A DNA stretch of 64,000 bases, from NCBI RefSeq assembly GCF_000815465.1, contig NZ_JSWE01000124.1:1-64000 (forward strand). Reading direction: 5' to 3'. Numbering within the stretch: the first letter of the stretch is position 1; each line of letters opens with the position of its first letter. The notes below the pieces were generated by a model. That model ran no database searches and was not told the DNA's origin. It was given only the letters and a program-made list of their open reading frames with translations. The DNA is from Candidatus Jidaibacter acanthamoeba (GTDB lineage: Bacteria > Pseudomonadota > Alphaproteobacteria > Rickettsiales > Midichloriaceae). A program made the translations under genes and the position numbers. Shown here one piece after another: positions 1 to 8,640 of the stretch.

Positions 1-107
1 GTGACGTCATTTGAAATCTACAGACTTGTACTTTTTCATATAGCTAATTATTAAGTTGCTTGCCTTACCTTATATTGTTATGAAGGATTTTGCCAAGTTT
101 AAATTTT

Positions 108-1253
108 TTATAAATGGGATAAACTAAGATAAATCTCTTCAATAAGCTGCAAGGTATCTTGAAGTGTATTTAATTTAATAGGGTTAAACTTTTCTAAGGT
201 GTTATTAACTATATGATAAATATCTAAAAATTTTATCTTGCCTTGCAGAAAAGCCTTAACCGCTACTTCATTAGCAACATTTAAGGCAATAATTTCGGAT
301 TGGCTTTTGCTTGCGGTATCGATTGCAAGTTTAAGCAAAGGAAACCTAATATAATCCGGTGCTTCAAAATGTAGTTTACTTAGCTCACTTAAGTTTAAAG
401 CTTTATGTTTAATATTTAAACGATCGGGGTAAAATAATGCATAAGAAATGGGAACGCACATATTGGGGTGACTAAGTTGGGCTATAGTTGAGCCGTCATC
501 GTAATTTACCAACCCGTGAATTATCGATTCAGGATGGATTATTACCTCTACCTTAGACGGAAGAAGATTGAAAAGCTTACAAGCTTCAATAAGTTCTAAG
601 CCCTTATTCATAAGAGTTGCGGAATCTACTGAAATTTTGCCGCCCATCTTCCAATTCGGATGATTTACTGCCTCTTCAGGGGTAACATTCTCCATTTCTT
701 TTAAGGTTTTATTTCTAAAGGGGCCGCCTGAAGCAGTTAAAGTTATGCTAGCTACTTTATCTTTCTGGGATAAATCAAGTGATTGGAAAATTGCGCTATG
801 CTCGGAATCAACCGGTATTATCCGGGTTTTATATTTATAAGCTGAGGAAAGCATTATTTCTGAAGCGCAAATTATACTTTCTTTATTTGCTAAGCCGATC
901 ACTTTAGAACTTTTAATTGCAGCAACAGTAGGTTCTAGTGCATTAACCCCCATTATCCCGGCAATAGTAACATCGTATGGTTTTCCGGCAATCTCAATGA
1001 GAGCATCACTTCCTGCATGGATATTAATCTTTTTGCCCGATAAGCTTGATTTTAATTCATTATAAAAACTTTCATTTTCAATAATTATATCCTCTACATC
1101 AAATTCCACTGCCTGCTCGGCAAGCAGTTTCCAATTAGATCTTGCAGATAAAGTTTTTACCTTAAACTTGTCAGGATGCTCTCTTATGATTTTTAAAGTT
1201 TGGGTGCCGATAGAGCCGGTTGAGCCTTGAATTTGTACTGTTCTTATATCCAT
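108..1253 (-). CDS. dxr: 1-deoxy-D-xylulose 5-phosphate reductoisomerase
   Basis: Converts 1-deoxy-D-xylulose 5-phosphate to 2-C-methyl-D-erythritol 4-phosphate with NADPH, the second step of the MEP isoprenoid pathway in the cytosol. The 381-residue protein has the NADPH-binding GSTGSIG at residues 10-16, the metal-binding VDSEHSA (Asp149, Glu151), SGGPFR at 175-180 and the SVDSATLMNKGLELIEA block with acidic ligands Glu220 and Glu223. Its ATG overlaps the cdsA stop as TAATG, so it is the third gene of a translationally coupled uppS-cdsA-dxr operon. Dxs, the preceding enzyme of the pathway, is encoded near 45 kb. Length and motifs are normal; the residue before GSTGSIG is Gln rather than the usual Leu. 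Confidence 0.97.
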   Translation of the reverse strand: MDIRTVQIQGSTGSIGTQTLKIIREHPDKFKVKTLSARSNWKLLAEQAVEFDVEDIIIENESFYNELKSSLSGKKINIHAGSDALIEIAGKPYDVTIAGIMGVNALEPTVAAIKSSKVIGLANKESIICASEIMLSSAYKYKTRIIPVDSEHSAIFQSLDLSQKDKVASITLTASGGPFRNKTLKEMENVTPEEAVNHPNWKMGGKISVDSATLMNKGLELIEACKLFNLLPSKVEVIIHPESIIHGLVNYDDGSTIAQLSHPNMCVPISYALFYPDRLNIKHKALNLSELSKLHFEAPDYIRFPLLKLAIDTASKSQSEIIALNVANEVAVKAFLQGKIKFLDIYHIVNNTLEKFNPIKLNTLQDTLQLIEEIYLSLSHL

Positions 1254-1936
1254 TATAGGTTGCCGTTAATTAAATAATATCCTGCAATAAAAACCGAAGC
1301 GGTTACTACGCTATCTATTCTGTCTAAAACCCCGCCATGCCCGGGTATAAGTGCGCCGCTATCCTTAACTTTAAAAATTCTTTTAAAACCGGATTCAGCT
1401 AAATCACCTATTTGGGCTACTATAGAAAGAAAAAAACACATTGGAAGCCAAGATGGTATATTTAATCCTGAAAATTTAATATATGCTCCACCGATTATGC
1501 ATGAAAAAATAATTGCTCCTAAAGCGCCTGACCAGGTTTTAGAAGGGCTGACTAGGGGCATTAATTTTGCTCCCCCGAATGCTATACCGAACACATATGC
1601 TCCTATGTCCGATGCCCAAACAGTAAGCAACAGCCATAATATAATATTTAAACCGTTGTCAAGTTGCCTTAAATAAATTAGAGAAAGGCAGGGAAGGGCT
1701 ATATAAAAAATACCAAGTAGGTACCATAACTTTTTATATTGTCTAAGCGGATTTGAATTTACGATATGCACCCATTCCATACTCATCAAAAGTGCAAGCA
1801 AGGTAATTAGAGAATTAAATAAGTAACCCCCTTTATATACTAGATAAAGTATAACCGGAGCAAGTATTACCGCAGATATGGTTCTGGGTAATAAATTTTG
1901 CTTTATATAGCGTTCTTTTATATTATTATCTTCCAT
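1253..1936 (-). CDS. cdsA: Phosphatidate cytidylyltransferase (CDP-diacylglycerol synthase)
   Basis: Makes CDP-diacylglycerol from phosphatidate and CTP in the inner membrane, the branch point for phospholipid synthesis. The hydrophobic protein carries several membrane segments and the family signature near the C-terminus: FKRIFKVKDSGALIPGHGG followed by VLDRIDS. An upstream in-frame ATG at 1975 would add 13 residues (MKRLMIIIREPED) lying inside the end of uppS; I prefer the ATG at 1936, which leaves only an 11-nt overlap with uppS. The stop overlaps the dxr start. The uppS-cdsA-dxr order is widespread in bacteria. Confidence 0.93.
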   Translation of the reverse strand: MEDNNIKERYIKQNLLPRTISAVILAPVILYLVYKGGYLFNSLITLLALLMSMEWVHIVNSNPLRQYKKLWYLLGIFYIALPCLSLIYLRQLDNGLNIILWLLLTVWASDIGAYVFGIAFGGAKLMPLVSPSKTWSGALGAIIFSCIIGGAYIKFSGLNIPSWLPMCFFLSIVAQIGDLAESGFKRIFKVKDSGALIPGHGGVLDRIDSVVTASVFIAGYYLINGNL

Positions 1937-2624
1937 ATCTTCTGGTTCTCTTATTATAATCATTAATCGCTTCACTCAGTTCTTTTTCACCAAAATCCGG
2001 CCATAATTTATCAGTAAAATAAAGTTCCGAATAAGATAGCTGCCATAGTAAAAAGTTGCTGATTCTATATTCTCCTCCCGTTCTAATTAAAAGATCGGGG
2101 TCGGGTATATTATTCGTATAAAGAAACTGATCAAATTCTTCTTTTGCTATTTCTTTTATATTCTTGTTTTCTTGTTGTATATAGTGAGCAAAGTTTAGTG
2201 CAGCCTGCCTAATTTCATCCCTGCCTCCGTAACTTAAAGCAATGATTAAGGTGAAAGTGTTGTTCATTGATTCCTTCTCAGCCTTATCGATTAACTCTTG
2301 GATTTTCGTTGAAAGATTGGTACGCTCACCGATAAATTTCACTTTAATTCCTTCCTTGATAAACTTTGAAATATTATTAATTAAATAATCTTTCAGTAAA
2401 TTCATCAAATATTTAACTTCTTCCTCAGGCCTTTGCCAATTTTCAGAAGAAAATGCATATAATGTAAGATATTCCACTCCCATTTTTCGGCAAGCTTTAA
2501 TTATTTTTTCAGCTGCTTCCGCGCCTTTCTTATGCCCTAAATTTTTAGGCAGTAATTTAGCTTTTGCCCATTTGCCGTTACCATCCATAATAATTGCTAT
2601 ATGCTTAGGTGGTGTTAAATGCAT
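1926..2624 (-). CDS. uppS: Undecaprenyl diphosphate synthase
   Basis: Condenses isopentenyl diphosphate onto farnesyl diphosphate to make the C55 carrier lipid for cell-wall and O-antigen sugars. The 232-residue cis-prenyltransferase has the catalytic HIAIIMDGNGKWA near the N-terminus (Asp14 is the expected catalytic residue), the substrate-binding LTLYAFSSENWQRP, and the C-terminal DPDLLIRTGGEYRISNFLLW and SYSELYFTDKLWPDF blocks. It is the first gene of the uppS-cdsA-dxr run and overlaps the next gene. All family motifs are intact. Confidence 0.97.
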   Translation of the reverse strand: MHLTPPKHIAIIMDGNGKWAKAKLLPKNLGHKKGAEAAEKIIKACRKMGVEYLTLYAFSSENWQRPEEEVKYLMNLLKDYLINNISKFIKEGIKVKFIGERTNLSTKIQELIDKAEKESMNNTFTLIIALSYGGRDEIRQAALNFAHYIQQENKNIKEIAKEEFDQFLYTNNIPDPDLLIRTGGEYRISNFLLWQLSYSELYFTDKLWPDFGEKELSEAINDYNKRTRRYGR

Positions 2625-2697
2625 TTAATTTCCTTATCTTAGAAGTAGCTGGAAGTTATAAATTATTTATAATAAATTCTCAAGTTTTTTAGAACTC

Positions 2698-4863
2698 TTA
2701 AGATACTTCTAAATAATCTAAAAGCACTTTTTTAGTGCTTGTTTTTTCAAATGCTACTTGAGCGTTATCATCGGCAATAGAAAGAATAATTCCATAGCCG
2801 AATTTTTTATGAAAAACTCTTTGCCCACGTCTAAGCCTATCAGCATTAGAAGCGCTTGAAGATAAGAAAGAGGGAAGGGAACAATCAAAGGCTTCTTCTT
2901 TCTTAAATTGCGGTTTTAAACTTCCGAAGCTATTGATTATTTCAAAATGCTCTTTGGGTAATTCATCAATAAACCTTGAAGGTTGGTTATATTGATAATT
3001 ACCGTAAATTCTACGGTTGTTGGCAAAGGAAATGTAGAGCTTTTCTTTAGATCTGGTAATCCCGACATATGCAAGTCTTCTTTCTTCTTCTAAACCAAGC
3101 TGGCCGCTCTCTTCAATTGATCTGCTGCTCGGAAAAATCCCTTCTTCCCAGCCAGGTAGGAAAACCGCCTTAAATTCCAATCCTTTAGCTCCGTGCATAG
3201 TCATGATATTGACAACGTTTTCATTAACAATACTATCTAAATCACTTACTAAACTGACATGCTCCAGAAACTCGCTTAAAGAGCCGTATTCTTCTAAACT
3301 TCGAATTAACTCCCTAACGTTATCCAGTCTTTCTCTCGCTTCTTCGGTTGCTTCCGTTTTCCACATATCTATATAGCCAGACTCATTGAGCATTAAATCA
3401 ACTGTTTCGGTATGAGATAAAGTTTTTAATGTTTCCGTCCATCGACCAAATTGTTGCATAAGTTCGGCTAAGGATTGCCCGGCCTTACCTTTTAATTGTC
3501 CGGCATTTAAAAGCATTTTTACTGCAGCAAAGAGAGATATGTTTTTTTCTCTTGCCGAAATATGTATGTTTTGCAGTGATGCCGCACCGATTCCGCGCTT
3601 AGGCGTATTGATAATTCTCTCGAAAGCAAGGCTATCATTAGGGTTTACTAATGCTCTGATATAAGCAATCGTATCCTTGATTTCAGCACGTTCGTAGAAT
3701 TTCATTCCGCCTATAATTCTATAAGGTATTCTTTGGTAATTTAGACTTTCCTCAAAGCTTCTGGTTTGGTAACCGGCTCTAAGTAAAATCGCTATATCGG
3801 AATAGGGTAAGGAATGGAATCTTTTTAATGAATCGATTTCATCTGCTATATATCTGGCTTCTTCCTTATCGTCATAGAATGAATTCAACCTAATTTTTTC
3901 ACCGTGTTGCTGATCGGTCCATAGGATCTTTCCATGCCTTTCCTGGTTAAAGGAAATCAACTTGGTTGCTGCACCGAGTATATGATTGGTCGATCTATAA
4001 TTTTGTTGCAGCCTTATAACTTTAGCACCGAGAAAGTCCTTATCGAATTTAAGTATATTAGTGATTTCTGCTCCCCGCCAACCGTAAATTGATTGATCAT
4101 CATCTCCGACGCAGCAAATATTATTGTGTTGCTGAGCAAGTAACCTAAGCCATAAATATTGTGAGACGTTAGTATCCTGATACTCATCAACTAATATATA
4201 TTTAAACTTCCTTTGATATTCCGATAAGACGTCAAGATTATTATTAAAAAGTTCTATATTATATAGCAGAAGGTCACCGAAATCCACCGCATTTAAGTTT
4301 TTAAGACGATTTTGATATTCCGCATATAGTTCGCTTAAACTTTTGCTGCCGAAAAAATATGAATCATTATAAGGGACTTTGTTATGAGTAATTGCTTTAT
4401 CTTTAAGCCTGCCAATTTGGTATAAAAATAATTTCGGGGAATGCTTTTCAGTATCAATGTTAAAATCGTTAAAAATCTGTTTTATAAGACGCAGCTGGTC
4501 ATCAGTATCGATAATAGTAAAGTCTTGATTTAAACCGACTTCCTTAGCATGCCTTCTTAAAACTTTTGCGGCAATTGCATGAAAAGTGCCGAGCCATAAA
4601 CCTTCAACTGCAATACCATTTAAGGTCTCAACTCGGTGCTTCATCTCTTTTGCAGCCTTATTAGTAAAAGTTACGGCTAAGATTTGACTTGGGAAAGCAT
4701 TTCTAAGGTTTAAAATATGAGAAATACGAGTGGTAAGCACCTTAGTTTTACCCGTTCCGGCTCCGGCAAGAACTAAAAGGGGCCCTTCTATAGTGGTTAC
4801 TGCCTCGAATTGATCTTTATTAAGATTATCGAGATGTTGCATTTTAGTTTCCTGGGATATCAT
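2698..4863 (-). CDS. uvrD: UvrD/PcrA-type superfamily 1 DNA helicase
   Basis: ATP-driven 3'-5' DNA helicase of the UvrD/Rep/PcrA group, acting in nucleotide-excision and mismatch repair and in displacing proteins from DNA. Visible motifs in order: Walker A GAGTGKT near residue 37, Walker B VDEYQDTN, GDDDQSIYGWRGA (motif III), LQQNYRST (IV), TMHGAKGLEF (V) and YVGITRSKEKL (VI). The C-terminus, from GQRVFHKKFGYGIIL onward, looks like the Tudor-like tail of PcrA/UvrD. The length (721 aa) is normal. Its ATG overlaps the galU TGA as ATGA, so the two genes are probably translationally coupled. UvrD and PcrA cannot be separated from sequence alone. Confidence 0.94.
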   Translation of the reverse strand: MISQETKMQHLDNLNKDQFEAVTTIEGPLLVLAGAGTGKTKVLTTRISHILNLRNAFPSQILAVTFTNKAAKEMKHRVETLNGIAVEGLWLGTFHAIAAKVLRRHAKEVGLNQDFTIIDTDDQLRLIKQIFNDFNIDTEKHSPKLFLYQIGRLKDKAITHNKVPYNDSYFFGSKSLSELYAEYQNRLKNLNAVDFGDLLLYNIELFNNNLDVLSEYQRKFKYILVDEYQDTNVSQYLWLRLLAQQHNNICCVGDDDQSIYGWRGAEITNILKFDKDFLGAKVIRLQQNYRSTNHILGAATKLISFNQERHGKILWTDQQHGEKIRLNSFYDDKEEARYIADEIDSLKRFHSLPYSDIAILLRAGYQTRSFEESLNYQRIPYRIIGGMKFYERAEIKDTIAYIRALVNPNDSLAFERIINTPKRGIGAASLQNIHISAREKNISLFAAVKMLLNAGQLKGKAGQSLAELMQQFGRWTETLKTLSHTETVDLMLNESGYIDMWKTEATEEARERLDNVRELIRSLEEYGSLSEFLEHVSLVSDLDSIVNENVVNIMTMHGAKGLEFKAVFLPGWEEGIFPSSRSIEESGQLGLEEERRLAYVGITRSKEKLYISFANNRRIYGNYQYNQPSRFIDELPKEHFEIINSFGSLKPQFKKEEAFDCSLPSFLSSSASNADRLRRGQRVFHKKFGYGIILSIADDNAQVAFEKTSTKKVLLDYLEVS

Positions 4864-5747
4864 TTTATTTGGCTTGCAATTTTTTTGATTATTTCGGTTG
4901 CTTGCTGTTTGGATTCCGGATTATTTAAAGCTAATTCTATATTTGCTTCAAAGAAACCCATCGGTACTCCGCAATCTAACCTCTTACCTTGTAGTTTATA
5001 CCCCCAAAACTCTTGATTATGAAGCATTAATTTCATTGCATCGGTAAGTTGTATTTCACCACCACTGCCTTTTGGGGTTTTTTCCAGATAATCAAAGATA
5101 GTTGAATCCAATATATATCTGCCGATTATTGAAATATTCGAGGGGGCATTTTCAGGTTTAGGTTTTTCTACCATATCCTCAATTTTTAATACTCTCTCGG
5201 AAGAATTATTTCTTGTTTTTATAATTCCGTATTTATGTGTTTCATTGAGCGGGATTTCAGATACGGCAACAAGATTGGATTGAGTTTGGTTATATTGCTC
5301 AACCATCTCAGCTAACAAACCTTTCGAGTTAGGGGTGATAAATAATTCATCGGCAAGTAGAACAGCAAACGGTTCATCCTGAATTAAGTTGCGTGCGCAC
5401 CAAACGGCATGGCCTAATCCTAACGGCTGCTGCTGTCTAATAAAAATAATATTTCCGGGTGCTGGCAACCAATCTCTGGTTAAACATAGTGCTTCTGCCT
5501 TCTCTTTTTCTGATAATGCTTGTTCAAGTTCAAAAACATTATCAAAATGATTATTGATTGCGCTCTTATTACGTCCCGTGATAAAGATAAATTCTTCAAT
5601 TCCCGCATTAACCGCTTCTTCGAATGCATGTTGAATTAAAGGTTTGCTGGCAACGGGTAGCATTTCTTTGGGTAAAGATTTTGTTGCGGGCAAAAACCTT
5701 GTACCAAGTCCTCCGACCGGAAATACTGCTTTTCTGACTTTTTTCAC
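4860..5747 (-). CDS. galU: UTP-glucose-1-phosphate uridylyltransferase
   Basis: Forms UDP-glucose from UTP and glucose 1-phosphate, a precursor of envelope polysaccharides. The 295-residue nucleotidyltransferase has the N-terminal GGLGTRFLPATKSLPKEML block with the nucleotide-binding loop and sugar-phosphate contacts, the LLADELF metal-binding Asp region, VEKPKPENAPS, and GSGGEIQLTDAM, all typical of GalU. The start codon is GTG (the plus strand reads cac at 5745-5747). It overlaps the downstream helicase gene by 4 nt. The product could feed the nucleotide-sugar epimerase encoded near 33 kb. Confidence 0.95.
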   Translation of the reverse strand: MKKVRKAVFPVGGLGTRFLPATKSLPKEMLPVASKPLIQHAFEEAVNAGIEEFIFITGRNKSAINNHFDNVFELEQALSEKEKAEALCLTRDWLPAPGNIIFIRQQQPLGLGHAVWCARNLIQDEPFAVLLADELFITPNSKGLLAEMVEQYNQTQSNLVAVSEIPLNETHKYGIIKTRNNSSERVLKIEDMVEKPKPENAPSNISIIGRYILDSTIFDYLEKTPKGSGGEIQLTDAMKLMLHNQEFWGYKLQGKRLDCGVPMGFFEANIELALNNPESKQQATEIIKKIASQIK

Positions 5748-5780
5748 TTTAATTTATACCTCTTGCGCAAAATAAAAAAA

Positions 5781-5867
5781 TGGTGCCCGAAAGAAGACTT
5801 GAACTTCCACAGCTATAAAGCTACTAGTACCTGAAACTAGCGCGTCTACCGATTCCGCCATCCGGGC
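5781..5867 (-). tRNA. tRNA-Leu (anticodon CAG)
   Basis: Read on the minus strand this is an 87-nt class II tRNA. The acceptor arm GCCCGGA pairs with TTCGGGC (one G-U pair) and the CCA end is encoded. The D region is GGCGGAATCGGTAGACGC, characteristic of bacterial tRNA-Leu. The anticodon stem-loop CTAGT-TTCAGGT-ACTAG gives anticodon CAG for CUG codons. A variable arm follows, then a T arm with the TTCAAGT loop. It lies just upstream of galU in the same orientation. Confidence 0.95.
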
Positions 5868-5949
5868 TTTTTTAATTTAGGAATCTATGGTGAAATTAGA
5901 TTGTTGTCAAATAGCAAAACTTAGTAAGTAAAATTACTTTATACAAATT

Positions 5950-6099
5950 TTACGGGTGTAGCTTTTGGTAGTACCATACACCATCATTCTTCTTTAGGGT
6001 ATTTATCTTCTAAAGAGTTTGAAAACCTTCGTCATAATAAATATACATAGGCATCGCATGTTTACCCCACAGGGGAACTTCAGGACTTATAGGGCAAAA
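5950..6099 (-). pseudogene. Possible remnant of an unidentified gene
   Basis: Downstream of the NQSQ-repeat gene, one minus-strand frame reads about 49 codons of protein-like sequence (for example EVPLWGKHAMPMYIYYDEGF and then NDGVWYYQKLHP) interrupted by a single TAG. There is no start codon with a ribosome-binding site, and I do not recognise the family. Composition is more coding-like than the adjoining spacer, so it may be the decayed end of a lost gene. Chance is not excluded. Confidence 0.25.
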
Positions 6100-6129
6100 T
6101 TATAATTTATAAAATGACCTTATCTTTAC

Positions 6130-7101
6130 TTACCTAGTCCTTTGGGCGGTCTGGCTAATGGCATTGGATATATTTGGAGTTGATAGGGTTTGAGAATTAC
6201 CCTGATTTGGTTGTGATACGCCGGATTGGCTTAGTTGTTCCCCTAGTTTTCTTATATCGTTTTGGTTAGTGGCACCCTGCTGTTGACCTTGACCTTGACC
6301 TTGACTTTGACCTTGACTTTGGTTTTGGCTTTGGTTTTGACTTTGGTTCTGACTTTGGTTCTGACTTTGGTTCTGACTTTGGTTTTGACTTTGGTTTTGA
6401 CTTTGGTTTTGACTTTGGTTCTGGCTTTGATTTTGACTTTGGTTTTGACTTTGATTTTGACTTTGATTTTGACTTTGGTTTTGACTTTGGTTCTGGCTTT
6501 GATTTTGACTTTGGTTTTGTGTCCTATCTAGGTTTTGTGTCCTATCTAGGTTTTGTGTCCTATCTAGGTTTTGTGTCCTATCTAGGTTTTGATTTAGATT
6601 TTTATCAATTTCTTTACTTACATTATTAAATAAATATTTAGCAATATTTTGACTAATGTTAATTACTTGCTTTATTGCTTCTCTACCAGTTGTTTTATCT
6701 CCTAACTTGTTTGTAGCAATATCTGTAGCAGCTTGACCAGATTTACCTAATATCAAATCAGATATATTTTTAATGAATTTTTGAGTAATACTTTGATCAT
6801 TGTTTTTTTGAGCAGCTTGCTGTGTTTCTAATGAGTTAGCCTTATTAGCTTTATTAAGTTCCGGCTTCTTTTTATTTTCCGAAAGATTAGGATTTGTTAC
6901 TTGAATACTATTTTCCTTAGCTACTTGAGGAGTATTTTGTTTTATTCCTTCTTCAGGTTTCTGATCATTTTTTATAGCATCTGAAGCTATATCTTTTTTA
7001 CTACCCGTTACTTTATTAGCAATCATTTTTACCGCAGCTACGGCCAATCCACCGATAACAGTGGTTAATATAGCTATAATTAAGGGCTCTAATCCTGTCA
7101 T
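6130..7101 (-). CDS. Membrane-anchored NQSQ/NLDRTQ tandem-repeat protein
   Basis: I do not recognise a family. The 323-residue protein has one hydrophobic N-terminal segment (about residues 6-27, LIIAILTTVIGGLAVAAVKM), then a Lys/Asn/Gln-rich linker, a moderately structured stretch (about 105-165, with LILGKSGQAATDIATNKLG), four NLDRTQ hexapeptides, about 17 NQSQ tetrapeptides, a few GQ variants and a short polar tail. The predicted layout is a single-pass membrane anchor carrying a long disordered polar region. The repeats are coded by 18-bp and 12-bp DNA units. The NQSQ copies differ only at synonymous positions while the four NLDRTQ copies are identical in DNA. A surface or secreted role is inference only. 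Confidence 0.75.
   Translation of the reverse strand: MTGLEPLIIAILTTVIGGLAVAAVKMIANKVTGSKKDIASDAIKNDQKPEEGIKQNTPQVAKENSIQVTNPNLSENKKKPELNKANKANSLETQQAAQKNNDQSITQKFIKNISDLILGKSGQAATDIATNKLGDKTTGREAIKQVINISQNIAKYLFNNVSKEIDKNLNQNLDRTQNLDRTQNLDRTQNLDRTQNQSQNQSQNQSQNQSQNQSQNQSQNQSQNQSQNQSQNQSQNQSQNQSQNQSQNQSQNQSQNQSQNQSQGQSQGQGQGQQQGATNQNDIRKLGEQLSQSGVSQPNQGNSQTLSTPNISNAISQTAQRTR
6283..6588 (-). repeat. Intragenic tandem repeats: 12-bp (NQSQ) and 18-bp (NLDRTQ) units
   Basis: Coding minisatellite inside the membrane-anchored repeat gene. From about 6514 to 6588 an 18-bp unit (plus strand ttttgtgtcctatctagg) occurs four times without change. From about 6283 to 6513 a 12-bp unit (gactttggttnt and variants) recurs roughly 17 times. 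Both unit lengths are multiples of three, so copy-number change by slippage would keep the frame. Confidence 0.9.
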
Positions 7102-7192
7102 ATCAATCTTATCATAATATTACTTATTATATTAAGATTACATTAAAGATAGTTAATGAATAGTTAATGACCCTAAAAGATTATATTTTCTT

Positions 7193-7228
7193 AATTAAGA
7201 GAGCATATTTATATAAGCTCTCTTAATT
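7193..7228 (-). terminator. Terminator-like hairpin downstream of lpdA
   Basis: A perfect 12-bp inverted repeat (AATTAAGAGAGC with GCTCTCTTAATT) around a 12-nt loop lies 9 nt beyond the lpdA stop. No long U tract follows on the minus strand, so it may terminate weakly or protect the 3' end of the OGDH operon transcript. Confidence 0.6.
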
Positions 7229-7236
7229 TGATAAAC

Positions 7237-8640
7237 TTACATATGTATCGGTTTAAAGTAGGTAGCGAGTGCAGCTTCTTTAACCGCTTCGCTTAAGCCC
7301 GGGTGGCCATGGCTGGTTCTTGCTATATCTTCGGAAGCAGCTTTATATTCCATTCCGACTACCAACTCCTGAATCAATTCGCCGGCACTAACTCCGATAA
7401 TATGAGCGCCTAAAATCCTATCGGTTTTTTTATCAGCAATCAGTTTTACAAAACCGTCGGTCTCACCGTTAGCTCTTGCACGGCTATTAGCAAGGAAGGG
7501 GAATTTGCCAACTTTATATTCAATTCCTTCACTTTTAATTTGATCTTCGGTTTTACCTACCGAAGCAACTTCAGGATAAGTGTATACTACACCAGGAATT
7601 GCATCATAATTTACATGCCCGTGTTGCCCGGCAATAATTTCAGCAACTGCAACACCTTCTTCTTCAGCTTTGTGAGCGAGCATTGCTCCTCTTACTGCAT
7701 CCCCGATTGCATAAATATTTTTTATACTTGTTTCAAAATGGTCGTTAATAGGAATTCTTCCTCTTTCATCAAGCTTAATGCCGATATTCTCTAAGCCTAA
7801 ATTAGCAGTGAAAGGCTTGCGCCCAACTGATACTAACACTATATCAGCTTCAAGGTTTTCTTTCTTTCCATCAGTAACCGATTCAAGCTCTAATTTAACG
7901 GAGTTGCCATCATTTTTAGCGGAAAGAACTTTGGTGGAAAGTTTAAATTTGATACCTTGTTTATCAAGAATCTTTTGGAATTCCTTAGAAACATCGCCAT
8001 CCATTCCCGGTAAGACTCTGGGAGCAAATTCAACTACGGTTACTTCAGCACCGAGTCTTGACCAAACCGAGCCCATTTCAAGCCCAATATAGCCCGCTCC
8101 GATTACAACCAGTTTCTTAGGAACTTCAGTAAGTTCAAGAACACCGGTTGAAGATACTATTTTCTTTTCATCTATTTCAATCCCCGGGAGTTGCACAACA
8201 TCTGAGCCGGTCGCTAAAATAATATTACCGGCTTTAATTTTTTCAATTCCGCCGTCATTTAAGGCTATTTCAACCTCATTGCCGCCAAGTAATTTACCAT
8301 AACCTTTTAAGTAAGTTATTTTATTTTTTGCAAATAATCCTTCAATACCTTTAGTTAGGCCGGAAACTACATTACGTTTTCTTTCCATCATTTTATCTAA
8401 TGAAAGGCTAACATCTTTGACGTTAATGCCGTGCTCTTCAGCTCCATGCTTGAATTCATGATATTTATGTGATGAATGCAGCAACGCTTTAGAAGGTATG
8501 CATCCGACATTTAAACAAGTGCCGCCTAAAGAACCTCTTTTTTCAATACAAGCAACGGATTTTCCGAGTTGCGCAGCTTTAATCGCAGCAACATACCCGC
8601 CCGGGCCACCACCGATAACAACAACATCAAATTCTTTCAT
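7237..8640 (-). CDS. lpdA: Dihydrolipoyl dehydrogenase (E3)
   Basis: Flavoprotein that reoxidises dihydrolipoyl groups of 2-oxo-acid dehydrogenase complexes with NAD+. The 467-residue protein has the N-terminal FAD fold GGGPGGYVAA, the redox-active disulfide GGTCLNVGCIPSKAL, a second Rossmann motif GAGYIGLEMGSVW for NAD, the FAD-binding AIGDAV block and the C-terminal active-site HGHPGLSEAVKEAAL with the His-Glu pair. Its ATG overlaps the preceding gene's TGA (ATGA). Being the last gene of sucA-sucB-orf-lpdA, it is most likely the E3 of 2-oxoglutarate dehydrogenase, though it could also serve pyruvate dehydrogenase. Confidence 0.96.
   Translation of the reverse strand: MKEFDVVVIGGGPGGYVAAIKAAQLGKSVACIEKRGSLGGTCLNVGCIPSKALLHSSHKYHEFKHGAEEHGINVKDVSLSLDKMMERKRNVVSGLTKGIEGLFAKNKITYLKGYGKLLGGNEVEIALNDGGIEKIKAGNIILATGSDVVQLPGIEIDEKKIVSSTGVLELTEVPKKLVVIGAGYIGLEMGSVWSRLGAEVTVVEFAPRVLPGMDGDVSKEFQKILDKQGIKFKLSTKVLSAKNDGNSVKLELESVTDGKKENLEADIVLVSVGRKPFTANLGLENIGIKLDERGRIPINDHFETSIKNIYAIGDAVRGAMLAHKAEEEGVAVAEIIAGQHGHVNYDAIPGVVYTYPEVASVGKTEDQIKSEGIEYKVGKFPFLANSRARANGETDGFVKLIADKKTDRILGAHIIGVSAGELIQELVVGMEYKAASEDIARTSHGHPGLSEAVKEAALATYFKPIHM

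Noticed and set aside
1-107. Possible end of a neighbouring gene (for example rseP, often next to dxr)
   Set aside because: No frame carries recognisable sequence in these 107 bases; stops occur in all frames.
6262-6531. Plus-strand ORF made almost entirely of Leu, Thr and Val repeats
   Set aside because: It is the antisense of the NQSQ repeat of the minus-strand gene; the repeat unit keeps any frame open on both strands. No start signal or normal composition.
6283-6588. CRISPR-like regularly spaced repeats
   Set aside because: Units are 12 and 18 bp, adjacent without spacers, and in frame with a protein; there are no cas genes.
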